In this document: one piece after another, positions 25,170 to 33,060 of the stretch
Position numbering within the stretch: the first letter of the stretch is position 1
Layout of the letters: each line of letters starts with the position of its first letter
Source: Rhodospirillaceae bacterium
GTDB lineage: Bacteria; Pseudomonadota; Alphaproteobacteria; Rhodospirillales; Casp-alpha2
DNA: 55,034 nucleotides
Direction: 5' to 3'
Assembly: GCA_016845145.1 (NCBI GenBank)
Contig: JAERTE010000035.1
Coordinates: 1 to 55,034, forward strand
Made by a program: the position numbers and the translations under genes
Notes under the pieces: generated by a model
What the model saw: only the letters and a program-made list of their open reading frames with translations
The model's database searches: none
Told to the model about the DNA's origin: nothing

Positions 25170-25182
25170 GTTATGATATAAC
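25170..25182. promoter_or_regulatory. Zur operator 2
   Basis: Second perfect palindrome GTTATGATATAAC, extendable to 15 bases (CGTTAT/ATAACG). Its centre is 22 bases (about two helical turns) from that of operator 1, so two Zur dimers would bind on the same face and could repress both divergent units. Confidence 0.85.
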
Positions 25183-25242
25183 GTTTGCGATAATCCAATG
25201 CAACATCAATTTCGGCATTTGTGGTCACCTCACACGGAACTC

Positions 25243-26088
25243 ATGCTCAATACACTCGAACCAATAGCTTTACTTGACCACGCGGGCATCAATCGCGCTG
25301 ATCGATGGCTGGTACGCGGCGTGTCCATGACTGTGGAAGCGGGAGAGATTGTCACGTTGATCGGGCCGAACGGCTCGGGCAAGACGACTACCGCGAAGAT
25401 GCTGCTGGGGCTCCTCGAACCGGACGAGGGCAAGAGTATTCTTCGCTCGGGCCTTACCGTTTCTTATGTGCCGCAAACGATCAGCATCGACTGGACATTG
25501 CCCCTTTCGGTTCAACGCTTCATGCGCCTGACGGGTTCGGTTACGAAAACCGAAGCCGCTGACGCGTTGGCCTTGACTGGCGTTGAACAACTTGCCCATG
25601 CTGAAGTGCGCAACCTGTCTGGCGGCGAGTTCCAGCGCGTCCTTCTTGCCCGCGCGATTGCGCGCCAACCGGATCTTCTGGTTCTCGATGAACCGGTTCA
25701 AGGGGTGGATTTTAATGGCGAGATCGCCCTTTACGAACTGATCAGGCATATCCGTGACCAGTTGCAGTGCGGCGTTTTGATGATATCGCATGACCTCCAT
25801 GTGGTCATGGCGGCGACGGATCGTGTGGTATGCCTGAACGGTCATGTCTGTTGTTCCGGCACGCCGACGGTCGTGGCCGAAAGCGCTGAGTATAAGGCGC
25901 TGTTCGGCGCGCGCGCCGCCTCGACCCTTGCTGTGTATCAGCATCACCATGACCATACGCACCTGCCCGATGGACGTGTCCGTCATGCTGACGGCACATT
26001 GACCGACTATTGCCATCCTGATGATGGCCACCATCCTCATGACAAGCCACGCGCTTTTGACGGAATCGGAGCGGAACATGATGGATGA
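25243..26088 (+). CDS. znuC: Zinc ABC transporter, ATP-binding protein
   Basis: A 281-residue ATPase. Walker A is GPNGSGKTT (near 42), the signature NLSGGEFQRVLLARA (near 126), and Walker B LLVLDEPVQGVD, with the H-loop in MISHDLHVVM. The C-terminus carries a His-rich tail (HHHDHTHLPDGRVRHADG and later HPDDGHHPHD), common in alphaproteobacterial ZnuC and a likely metal-sensing or storage element. ATG 25243 is preferred because the in-frame ATG 25198 lies 15 bases from Zur box 2 and has no ribosome binding site. Its end overlaps znuB by 11 bases. Confidence 0.94.
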   Translation: MLNTLEPIALLDHAGINRADRWLVRGVSMTVEAGEIVTLIGPNGSGKTTTAKMLLGLLEPDEGKSILRSGLTVSYVPQTISIDWTLPLSVQRFMRLTGSVTKTEAADALALTGVEQLAHAEVRNLSGGEFQRVLLARAIARQPDLLVLDEPVQGVDFNGEIALYELIRHIRDQLQCGVLMISHDLHVVMAATDRVVCLNGHVCCSGTPTVVAESAEYKALFGARAASTLAVYQHHHDHTHLPDGRVRHADGTLTDYCHPDDGHHPHDKPRAFDGIGAEHDG

Positions 26089-26902
26089 TTTTTTCGTCCG
26101 TGCGATAACCGCAGGCGTGGGCGTCGCGCTCGTCGCCGGCCCGCTTGGCTGTTTCATCGTTTGGAGGAGGCTTGCTTACTTCGGCGACACGCTCTCTCAT
26201 GCGGCACTCCTAGGTGTCGCTCTCGGCCTTCTGCTTGAGATAAATATCACGCTCGCCGTTTTTTCCGTCTCGGCAATGGTGTCCGTTCTCCTGCTTCAAT
26301 TGCAACGGCGTGCGACGCTTTCAGGGGATACCCTTTTGGGGCTGCTCGCTCACTCGACCTTGGCAATCGGGCTCGTTTTTCTGGCGTTTATGACGTGGGT
26401 GCGCGTTGACCTGATGGGGTTCCTTTTCGGAGACATCCTCGCAGTCTCGACAACGGATATCGTTGTCATTTGGATTGGAGGCGCCTTTGTTCTCGGGACA
26501 CTTACGATGATCTGGAAGCCTCTGTTTGCCGGCACCGTCAATCCGGAGTTGGCTGTCGCCGAGGGTATGGCGTATGACCGCGCAAACATCATCTTCATGT
26601 TGTTGATGGCAGGCGTTGTCGCCATTGCCATGAAAATCGTCGGCGTATTGCTTGTCACCGCGATGCTGTTGATACCCGCCGCAACGGCGCGGCGATTTGC
26701 CCGTGGACCGGAGCAGATGGCGGTTATTGCGGCGGCGATCGGAGTCGTCTCCATATTCGCCGGTCTGTTCGGTTCCTTGCAATGGAATACGCCATCCGGG
26801 CCGAGCATCGTCGTTGCCGCGCTTGGTCTCTTCATTATTGCCGTTTCACCTGTTGCCGGACTGATTACAGCCAGGCGCCCCTTAGTACAGCCACCGGATT
26901 AA
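26078..26902 (+). CDS. znuB: Zinc ABC transporter, membrane permease
   Basis: A 274-residue inner-membrane permease of the ABC-3 family, with about eight hydrophobic segments. GPLGCFIVWRRLAYFGDTLSHAALLGVALG near the N-terminus and the MKIVGVLLVTAMLLIPAATARRFA segment (coupling region) are diagnostic. With ZnuA and ZnuC it imports zinc from the periplasm. ATG 26078 overlaps znuC and follows GGAGCGGA; the adjacent ATG 26081 is equally possible. zur begins 11 bases after its stop. Confidence 0.94.
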   Translation: MMDDFFVRAITAGVGVALVAGPLGCFIVWRRLAYFGDTLSHAALLGVALGLLLEINITLAVFSVSAMVSVLLLQLQRRATLSGDTLLGLLAHSTLAIGLVFLAFMTWVRVDLMGFLFGDILAVSTTDIVVIWIGGAFVLGTLTMIWKPLFAGTVNPELAVAEGMAYDRANIIFMLLMAGVVAIAMKIVGVLLVTAMLLIPAATARRFARGPEQMAVIAAAIGVVSIFAGLFGSLQWNTPSGPSIVVAALGLFIIAVSPVAGLITARRPLVQPPD

Positions 26903-26913
26903 GGAGTATGAAG

Positions 26914-27330
26914 ATGCACGATCACAATCATGATCATACTACCGAGGACCTTACCAAGAACCAGGCATTGGTCTTGGAAACGCTTACCGGTTCAAAGGGA
27001 CCTCTCAGCGCTTACACGATCCTGGACCAGGTGCGTGATCAGGGTATCCGGGCTCCACTGCAGGTCTACCGCGCGCTCGACAACCTGGTGGCGTTTGGCA
27101 TGGTCCACCGATTGGAGAGTCTGAAGGCATTTCTTGCTTGCCGGAATCCGAACTGCGGACCGCATACAGCTGCGGCATTTACCATTTGTGATGTGTGTGG
27201 CCGGGTAGCGGAACTCACCGATGGGAGGCTCACGGAGCATCTTGAATCTGTCGCGCAGGCCTCGAATTTCACGCCGACAAGCACCACGATCGAACTTCGG
27301 GGTGTTTGTGATCGATGTCATAAAGAGTAG
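26914..27330 (+). CDS. zur: Zinc uptake regulator Zur (Fur family)
   Basis: A 138-residue Fur-family repressor. The winged-helix part includes KNQALVLETL, LSAYTILDQVRDQGIRAPLQVYRALDNLVAFGMVHRLES, and the C-terminal dimerisation part holds structural zinc cysteines CDVC and CDRC. The protein begins MHDHNHDH, a His-rich N-terminus. ATG 26914 is chosen because AAGGAG at 26901-26906 is correctly spaced; ATG 26908 is too close. Since it lies downstream of znuCB and the Zur boxes, it probably represses its own synthesis. Confidence 0.93.
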   Translation: MHDHNHDHTTEDLTKNQALVLETLTGSKGPLSAYTILDQVRDQGIRAPLQVYRALDNLVAFGMVHRLESLKAFLACRNPNCGPHTAAAFTICDVCGRVAELTDGRLTEHLESVAQASNFTPTSTTIELRGVCDRCHKE

Positions 27331-27370
27331 GACGGCTGCCATTGCTTATCCACGTGAAGGGCGTACTTCG

Positions 27371-28072
27371 ATGAACCACCCTGAACGCCGTCTAGAGAGC
27401 TCCCTCAATGCGCAACACCTCAGCGCGACTGTCTTGAGATACCTTGGCTACGCGATATTGATTGCGTCGGCGTTGTTGTGCATGCTCAATCCAGCTATCT
27501 CACACCCTCATTCCTGGATCGATCTCCGTAGTACCGTCGTATTGGACGGAAACGGACAGGTCATCGCGATAGAGCAGGAATGGCTTTTCGATGACTTTTA
27601 CTCGATATTTGTGACTGAAGATGTGAGTCAGACGGCGGCTGATCAGAAAAAGGCACTGACCGACTTAGCTGAAACCAACCTCAACAATCTGCGCGAATAC
27701 GATTATTTCACAGAAGTGCGGATTGGCGGCGCCAAGGCGAAACTCGACGTCGTGCGCGAGTTCGAGAGCGAACTCCGGAACGGGCGATTGTGGATGCGGT
27801 TTGTCGTGCCGCTTGCCGAACCCGTAGACCTTTCAGCGAAGCTGTTATCATTCGCCGTGTATGACCCGACCTATTACGTCGAGATTCTCCACCTCGAAGG
27901 CGATGTTGTCGCCTTTAAGGGCGGGGGTGTGGCCCAGTGTACAGGCCAAGTCATACGGCCGAAGCCATCTTTCGAAATGGTATCGCTGGCGCAGGCCCTA
28001 GACCGAGACGCCGAACCCGACAACACATTAGGCCGTATGTTTGCCGAGCAGGTCGAGGTCTCGTGCCGATAA
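27371..28072 (+). CDS. DUF1007 family periplasmic protein
   Basis: A 233-residue exported protein. Residues 20-45 are a hydrophobic signal segment ending NPAIS, followed by HPHSWIDLRSTVVLDGNG, the N-terminal hallmark of DUF1007, and later EWLFDDFYSIF and FAVYDPTYYVEI. DUF1007 genes are regularly paired with NicO/RcnA-type nickel-cobalt transporters and the protein likely handles metal in the periplasm through the HPHSW histidines; its biochemical role is unknown. It lies 40 bases after zur in the same orientation and its stop overlaps the NicO gene, so it likely belongs to the Zur-controlled transcript. Confidence 0.85.
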   Translation: MNHPERRLESSLNAQHLSATVLRYLGYAILIASALLCMLNPAISHPHSWIDLRSTVVLDGNGQVIAIEQEWLFDDFYSIFVTEDVSQTAADQKKALTDLAETNLNNLREYDYFTEVRIGGAKAKLDVVREFESELRNGRLWMRFVVPLAEPVDLSAKLLSFAVYDPTYYVEILHLEGDVVAFKGGGVAQCTGQVIRPKPSFEMVSLAQALDRDAEPDNTLGRMFAEQVEVSCR

Positions 28073-29067
28073 TACGCCGCCGACCGTTCATGCTCTTGTC
28101 GTTGGTGCTACTCGCCTCGGCGATCGGTATCACCTTGGTGACGCAGTCGGTGGCCGTTGACGAAATTTGGTCGGGTCTTCTCCTAGACATCCAGGCAACG
28201 CAACGCCAACTGCATCGCGAACTTGTCGATGCCTTGCGACACGTTTCCGCCGAAGGCGCAAAAGCCGCCTGGGCACTTATAGTCTTAAGCTTTCTTTATG
28301 GCGTATTTCATGCCGCGGGCCCCGGCCACGGCAAGGTTGTGATCTCAACCTACCTCCTCACACACGAGAGCCAGTTGCGGCGAGGTCTGCTGCTTTCACT
28401 GGTAGCCTCGCTTTGCCAGGGGCTCACCGCCGTGTTGGCGGTATCGGGCACCGTCGGCTTGTTCAATCTGTCCATACGCGAAGCCAGAGGTGCCGCGACC
28501 AACCTGGAAACCCTAAGCTATGGACTCGTCGCGTTGGTCGGGCTTACCTTGTTGGCAAGCCGGGCCTATCGGTTCTGGTCCCGGCGACGGCGATTTACGC
28601 CGCATCGAGACCACGATCCCGGTCATGCCCATTCCACAACGCACCAGCACAACCACGATTCTGCGTGCCCATCGTGTAGTCACGCCCACGGCCCTTCCCT
28701 GCAAGACCTGGAGGCGCCACTTTCCTGGAAGGGACTTGTTGGCATCATTGCCTCAATAGGTCTCCGGCCGTGTAGTGGCGCCGTTCTGGTTTTGCTGGTG
28801 TCTTACCCGCTGAACCTCCAATGGGCTGGCATCGCGGCGGTGATCGCCATGTCGCTGGGAACGGCAATAACAGTTTCCATGCTCGCGGGGCTGTCCGTCT
28901 ACGCGCGCAAACTATCATTACGATTGGCCGTTGTTCTCCCGGACAGCACTTCACGACTCGCCACCTCCATCGATCTGGTCGGCTTGATTGGCGGAGCCGT
29001 CATTCTGGTTATCGGATTGCTGCTTTTCCAGGCGTCGTGGACCGCCCCGACACACCCGCTTCGGTGA
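28063..29067 (+). CDS. NicO/RcnA-type metal transporter
   Basis: A 334-residue membrane protein of the NicO (nickel/cobalt) family. The first long segment (FMLLSLVLLASAIGITLV) is an N-terminal membrane helix; the core has LYGVFHAAGPGHGKVVI, the HX4-5DH-like transporter signature, and IASIGLRPCSGAVLVLL later. Between helices lies a His-rich cytoplasmic or periplasmic loop (HRDHDPGHAHSTTHQHNHD, then CPSCSHAHG). Start GTG 28063 overlaps the DUF1007 stop; ATG 28090 is an alternative. Position at the end of the znuCB-zur run suggests zinc-controlled expression; direction and metal are not settled by sequence. Confidence 0.82.
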   Translation: MPIIRRRPFMLLSLVLLASAIGITLVTQSVAVDEIWSGLLLDIQATQRQLHRELVDALRHVSAEGAKAAWALIVLSFLYGVFHAAGPGHGKVVISTYLLTHESQLRRGLLLSLVASLCQGLTAVLAVSGTVGLFNLSIREARGAATNLETLSYGLVALVGLTLLASRAYRFWSRRRRFTPHRDHDPGHAHSTTHQHNHDSACPSCSHAHGPSLQDLEAPLSWKGLVGIIASIGLRPCSGAVLVLLVSYPLNLQWAGIAAVIAMSLGTAITVSMLAGLSVYARKLSLRLAVVLPDSTSRLATSIDLVGLIGGAVILVIGLLLFQASWTAPTHPLR

Positions 29068-29119
29068 TGCTCGCTCCCAATGGCGCAGGTTTCACGTCTC
29101 GCATGTTTCTCAGCAACCG

Positions 29120-29195
29120 GATCGCCATCTCAAGAAGTCCGCATGGGGTCAAAAGCGGCTATGCGGCCTATGATTGGGCTATGTCCGAAGATTAA
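29120..29195 (+). repeat. Probable decayed copy of a dispersed intergenic repeat
   Basis: The stretch around aagtccgcatggggtcaaa at 29135 and agcggctatgcggcc resembles the proteobacterial intergenic element whose frame is often mis-annotated as a peptide of the MSALGQKRT kind; here one frame reads SAWGQKRL. It is degraded and I cannot align copies, so the assignment is tentative. Confidence 0.35.
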
Positions 29196-29242
29196 TCCTT
29201 AGCCCTCATCATGCTGACTTTGTATAATTAAATAGGAATTTA

Positions 29243-29270
29243 TTGACTTTTCAGGTTTTTGTGCTATAGA
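29243..29270 (+). promoter_or_regulatory. Sigma-70-like promoter with no gene downstream
   Basis: TTGACT (29243-29248), 16-base spacer, TATAGA (29265-29270). The first gene on this strand is at 33061, beyond four opposing genes, so its product would be an untranslated or antisense RNA, or the promoter is a relic. Confidence 0.45.
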
Positions 29271-29399
29271 GGGTGCGCATTATCGGCACACACGTAATGT
29301 CACGCCGGTGAAGGCGCGCTATTTGACATTCGTATAGGGTTTGGGCCGGGGCTGACGTTTGCCGATGGGGTGAGCGGGTTGGTGCCGGTTTATATATGG

Positions 29400-29429
29400 C
29401 CGTCATTCCCGCTTTCGCGGGAATGACGG
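29400..29429. repeat. Dispersed palindrome (CATTCCCGC type)
   Basis: Perfect 13-bp inverted repeat (29400-29412 with 29417-29429) and a TTTC loop. The core cattcccgc/gcgggaatg is the well-known dispersed palindrome of many proteobacteria. No T-run follows, so it is not a normal terminator. Confidence 0.75.
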
Positions 29430-29612
29430 GAAAGGCGTTACTTCAAGTCAGAGATCACTGGAGCCACGCGCCGGCCAACCACTCCATCCCCGGCGCGCGG
29501 GAGTGCTAGAAAATTGGGTTCGTTCCGTCACTTTTTTTATAATCTAAATAAAAACAATGACTTCCGCGCACCGAAATTCGGCTGTTTGCGTGTTTCCGTG
29601 GGCGGATGAAAG

Positions 29613-30533
29613 TTACTTGGCGCCGATGTCGGCGATATCATACGGCGTCGTTTGATAGATCATATTGAGCCAGTTGCCGTACAAAAGGTGCGCGCTGGAG
29701 CGCCAACGGCTGACGGGGGTCGCGTTTGGATCGTCGTCGGCGTAGTAGTGCGCCGGCAGGTTAATCGCCGATCCCTTGGCGACGTCGCGCTTGTATTCGT
29801 CGTCGAGCGTGCCGGCGTCGTATTCCAGATGGTTGAACATGTGCGCGTGGCATTTGTCGTGGTCGATAACCAACGAGATGCCGGCCTCGTCCGATTCCAT
29901 GATGATCTGTAGGTGCGGAAACGGCTCGAAATCGGGTTTGCGGTTTTCCGTGTGGCGCGATACCGGCACCGAGACGACATCGTTGAGGCCGTGCATCATC
30001 AGTGTCGTGTGGTCCAAGACACGGTGGTCATAGATGCCGAAACGCTTTTCCGGCAGCTGGTATTTGGGGATACCGTAGAAATGATAGAGCGCGGCCTGCG
30101 CGCCCCAGCACAGGTTGAAACTGCGGTGCACGTTGCTCAGCGACCAATCGAGAATGCGGCGCAGTTCATCCCAGTAAATCACGTCCTCGAACGGCATCTG
30201 CTCGATCGGCGCGCCGGTGATGATCAGGCCGTCGAATTTCTGATCCTGGACGTCGCTGAACGGGTGGTAGAAATCCAACAGGTGCTGCTCAGACGTGGTT
30301 TTCGGCTTGTGGGTTTCCAGCGCCACCAAGGTCATTTCCACCTGCAGCGGGCTGGAGCCCAGCACGCGGGCCAGCTGCGTTTCGGTTTTGATCTTTTCCG
30401 GCATCAAATTCAGGATCGCGATGCGCATGGGGCGGATGTCTTGGTGCGTGGCGCGCCGATCGCCGATCAACAGCACGCCTTCGCTCTCGAGCGTTTTGCG
30501 GGCCGGCAGGCCGGACGGGATGAGGATCGGCAT
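29613..30533 (-). CDS. metA: Homoserine O-acyltransferase (MetA family, probably acetyl-CoA type)
   Basis: A 306-residue enzyme that activates homoserine in methionine synthesis. The catalytic Cys142 lies in NLCWGAQ, and the His-Glu pair is in FNHLEY. Residue 111, in the GAPIEQM segment, is Glu. In MetA proteins Glu at 111 has been linked to acetyl-CoA use and Gly to succinyl-CoA use, so this is most likely a homoserine O-acetyltransferase in spite of its MetA fold. The upstream P-loop gene ends four bases before the ATG, so they share a transcript. I see no SAM riboswitch in front of that unit. Confidence 0.92.
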   Translation of the reverse strand: MPILIPSGLPARKTLESEGVLLIGDRRATHQDIRPMRIAILNLMPEKIKTETQLARVLGSSPLQVEMTLVALETHKPKTTSEQHLLDFYHPFSDVQDQKFDGLIITGAPIEQMPFEDVIYWDELRRILDWSLSNVHRSFNLCWGAQAALYHFYGIPKYQLPEKRFGIYDHRVLDHTTLMMHGLNDVVSVPVSRHTENRKPDFEPFPHLQIIMESDEAGISLVIDHDKCHAHMFNHLEYDAGTLDDEYKRDVAKGSAINLPAHYYADDDPNATPVSRWRSSAHLLYGNWLNMIYQTTPYDIADIGAK

Positions 30534-30537
30534 GGCG

Positions 30538-31485
30538 TTATGATTTCCTTCTCGCGGCGCGGGTTTCGCAGGCTTTTACGTAAGCCTCCAAGTTGGCCGC
30601 CGCAACGCTTGACGCCTCAGCCTGTTCAGTGATCGCGGCATGCAGGCGCTCCAAGAACAGATCGGTATCGGGGATGGTGCTGCCCTCGGCGTCCGGCGCG
30701 TAGAGGTCATCGGCATGTACGCTGAAGCCATGGCGCTCGGCGATTTCACCGTAGCGCGGTTTGCGGAATTCGAGCAGGTCCGGGAACAGGGGCCGTGCGA
30801 AATCCAGCGGATCAACGCCTTCGCCGCTGGCGGGTTTGTCGGCCAGGTGCGGTGCGATGAAGGCCGGGTTGTAGAACAGCGGCTTGGGGTGCGAGCGGGC
30901 GCGCTGTTTGAGCTTTTCCTCGAACGCCGCGTCGGCCTGGATATAGAGGATCAGCGTGTTGGCGGTCAGCGATTGGATCACCGGGTCATCCGCGTCGCCC
31001 AAATCGACGATCTCGCACAGGCTGCCCGACGCATCGTTGACGAAGTCCTTGCAGCCGTAGATCTGCCAGGCTTTGTCGATAAAACGTTCGGCGTCGAGCA
31101 TGGTGCGCACTTCGGCGCGGCGGTATTGGTCCTGGCGCTCTAAGAAGGTCTGCTTGTCGAGGCCGTCCTTCTTCGGGTCGCCGTACATGCCGAGATAGGT
31201 GGAGACGGGTTCCAGGTTATCGACGGTGATGTTGTGGTTGATGTAGATCGAGTCGGAACGCAGCAGGTTGGCGACGAAGGCATCGTCCATGCGCATGATG
31301 CGCATCTTGATGTTGTCGAGAATGTGCTCCACCAAATAGCGCGTGCCGATGCGGTAGTCGGCGGAGAAGTGATACCAGTTGCCGCTTTGGCGCAGTGATG
31401 TCGACAGCACGGTCTTACCGGCGCCGGACATGCCGAGCAGCGTCACCGCATGGTGCAGTTGTTTGAATTCGCCGAGGTCAATCAT
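30538..31485 (-). CDS. P-loop ATPase of unknown role, upstream of metA
   Basis: A 315-residue soluble protein with Walker A GMSGAGKT near residue 20 and a possible Walker B in LILYIQADA. The middle part (YLGMYGDPKKDGLDKQTFLERQDQYRRAEV) and HPKPLFYNPAFI are conserved-looking but match no family I can name. Kinase-like proteins of the adenylylsulfate/shikimate kinase size share the nucleotide-binding loop only. ATG 31485 is preferred; a TTG at 31521 is possible and neither has a strong ribosome binding site. It sits four bases before metA, so a role in methionine or sulfur metabolism is suggested by position alone. Confidence 0.6.
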   Translation of the reverse strand: MIDLGEFKQLHHAVTLLGMSGAGKTVLSTSLRQSGNWYHFSADYRIGTRYLVEHILDNIKMRIMRMDDAFVANLLRSDSIYINHNITVDNLEPVSTYLGMYGDPKKDGLDKQTFLERQDQYRRAEVRTMLDAERFIDKAWQIYGCKDFVNDASGSLCEIVDLGDADDPVIQSLTANTLILYIQADAAFEEKLKQRARSHPKPLFYNPAFIAPHLADKPASGEGVDPLDFARPLFPDLLEFRKPRYGEIAERHGFSVHADDLYAPDAEGSTIPDTDLFLERLHAAITEQAEASSVAAANLEAYVKACETRAARRKS

Positions 31486-31536
31486 GGGCCGCAGTGAAAG
31501 CCGGGGCGCAGGTTCTGTCAAGCTGTAGAGGGGCGG

Positions 31537-32016
31537 CTACAGGTCTTCGAGCAGCCGCTCGGCAGAGGTTTCGCCGAAGCCGCCGTCCTCGAAGTGCACG
31601 GTCTTGATGGTGCTGTCCTCGACCAGGGCCGAGAAGCGCTTGCAGCGCGCGCCATAACCCTTGGCGCTGAGATCGACCTCCAGCCCGGCCCAACGGGTGA
31701 ACTCGAGCCCGCCGTCGCCGACCATCATGACCCTACCGATCGCACCTTGGTGCTCGCCCCAGGCGTTCATCACCCAGGCGTCATTGACGGACAAGCAGAC
31801 GATGGCATCGACGCCTTTGGCCGTGAAGGCATCGGCGTTGTTGACATAGCCCGGCAGGTGCTGCGCCGAGCAGGTCTTGGTATAGGCGCCCGGCAGACCG
31901 AACAGGGCCACGCGTTTGCCGCCAAATATGTCTTGGGAATCAATCGATTCCGGGCCCGCGTCGCCCATGATGAACAACTCCAGGGACGGGATTTTGTCGC
32001 CGGTTTGAATGGTCAT
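31537..32016 (-). CDS. Peroxiredoxin of the Prx5 type
   Basis: A 159-residue thiol peroxidase of the Prx5/AhpE-like redoxin group, which reduces hydrogen and organic peroxides. The active-site loop is LPGAYTKTCSAQHLPGY: peroxidatic Cys near residue 49 with the P-x-x-x-T-x-x-C pattern. A second Cys (GARCKRF near 125) could be resolving or only structural. Later, MNAWGEHQ and MVGDGGLEFTRWAGLE are typical Prx5 segments. The ATG overlaps the upstream hydratase stop by four bases, so the two are translationally coupled. Confidence 0.9.
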   Translation of the reverse strand: MTIQTGDKIPSLELFIMGDAGPESIDSQDIFGGKRVALFGLPGAYTKTCSAQHLPGYVNNADAFTAKGVDAIVCLSVNDAWVMNAWGEHQGAIGRVMMVGDGGLEFTRWAGLEVDLSAKGYGARCKRFSALVEDSTIKTVHFEDGGFGETSAERLLEDL

Positions 32017-32822
32017 TTTGTATCTCCTCCGAAATTGCCATGGCGGCCGGTGCCGTCGACGAAGCGTTTGGCGCCGTCGCGCCCCTCGGCCTCGACCATG
32101 TCGATACCGTTGTTGAACTCAATTTCCAAGGCCTCACTCAGGCCGTGGTTCCATTGCTCGCGCACGTTGGCCCGGTCGGTTCGCATGCAGGCCTGAGGGA
32201 ACTTAGCCAGGTCAAGCGCGAGCGCTTCACCAGCTTGCCGCGATGTGCCGTCCGGCACCACCCGGTTGGCCAGCCCGATGGCCAGGGCTTCGGCGGCACC
32301 CACGGGGCGGCCTGTAAGGATCAGGTCCATGGCGCGGCTTTCGCCGATCAGGCGCGGCAGACGGATGGTGCCGCCATCGATCAACGGCACGCCGAAGCGC
32401 CGACAGAAGATGCCGAACTGCGCGCTTTCCTCCATCACGCGCAAGTCGCACCAAAGCGCTAGCTCGGTGCCGCCCGCGACCGCGTATCCGGCGATTGCGG
32501 CGATAACGGGTTTCGTCAGTTGCAGGCGCGTCGGCCCCATGGGCCCTTTTGCCGCCGGGCCGGTGTTGGCCGGGTCTCCAAGGTGGACATAGTTCGCGTC
32601 ATCGTCCGCGACAGCCGACAAATCGGCGCCGCCGCAGAAACTGTGGCCGCGCCCCCAAAGCACGGCGACACGGGCGTCGGGGTCGTTTTCGAAGGCGCAA
32701 AAGGCCTCGTGCAGAGCCTCGGCGGTCGCGATATCGACGGCGTTGCGCTTCTCGGGGCGGTCGAGAATGACGGTGGTGACGGAGCCGTTCTTCTCGATGG
32801 TGATGGCTGGGGAATCCGACAT
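32013..32822 (-). CDS. Enoyl-CoA hydratase/isomerase family protein
   Basis: A 269-residue crotonase. Motifs: DRPEKRNAVD, the first oxyanion loop GHSFCGGADLSAV, and AIAGYAVAGGTELALWCDLRV with Glu at the first catalytic position. The second catalytic glutamate position is occupied in RRFGVPLIDGGTIRLPRL, without Glu, so it may be an isomerase or a hydratase with altered chemistry. It overlaps the peroxiredoxin gene by four bases. The 238-base gap to the divergent AOR operon holds regulatory DNA only. Confidence 0.82.
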   Translation of the reverse strand: MSDSPAITIEKNGSVTTVILDRPEKRNAVDIATAEALHEAFCAFENDPDARVAVLWGRGHSFCGGADLSAVADDDANYVHLGDPANTGPAAKGPMGPTRLQLTKPVIAAIAGYAVAGGTELALWCDLRVMEESAQFGIFCRRFGVPLIDGGTIRLPRLIGESRAMDLILTGRPVGAAEALAIGLANRVVPDGTSRQAGEALALDLAKFPQACMRTDRANVREQWNHGLSEALEIEFNNGIDMVEAEGRDGAKRFVDGTGRHGNFGGDTK

Positions 32823-33060
32823 GAGTTTCCTTCGTTTCTGTCGGGTAACGGTAATAGACAGAGAAACGAAAGAAAACGCCCGATATGTTCAAAAAAGAGT
32901 CCATATCAGGTGCAAGGTGGTGTTAACATTCAACTCAATACAGTCCGCGAACAGCGGGCGGCGCAGGGAGGACTTCAAAAAGCAATTCGCGGCACTTTCG
33001 CCGTTTTGCATTCTTGTCCCTTCCATCATGTGCCGCCCCATCAACAGGGGAGGAACCTCG

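Larger units (their letters stand above)
29196..29612. other. Gene-free patch between nicO and metA
   Basis: About 415 AT-richer bases with no credible reading frame. It holds a promoter-like site on the + strand (29243-29270), a dispersed 13-bp palindrome (29400-29429) and a T-run near 29532-29538 without a good hairpin. metA and nicO converge on it, and neither has a clear terminator here apart from the palindrome. Confidence 0.6.

Noticed and set aside
25198..25242. ATG 25198 as the znuC start
   Set aside because: It lies 15 bases from Zur box 2 and has no ribosome binding site; family homology starts after 25243.
28821..29195. 124-residue frame overlapping the end of the NicO gene
   Set aside because: It is out of frame with the transporter and its tail is the decayed intergenic repeat.
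29400..29429. Palindrome as bidirectional terminator for nicO and metA
   Set aside because: There is no T-run on either side; it matches a dispersed repeat type better.
32823..33060. Sigma-54 promoter or Moco/Tuco riboswitch before aorA
   Set aside because: The GG/GC spacing near 32990-33010 is wrong for sigma-54, and I could not find the Moco RNA core; only a small CCCC/GGGG hairpin is seen.
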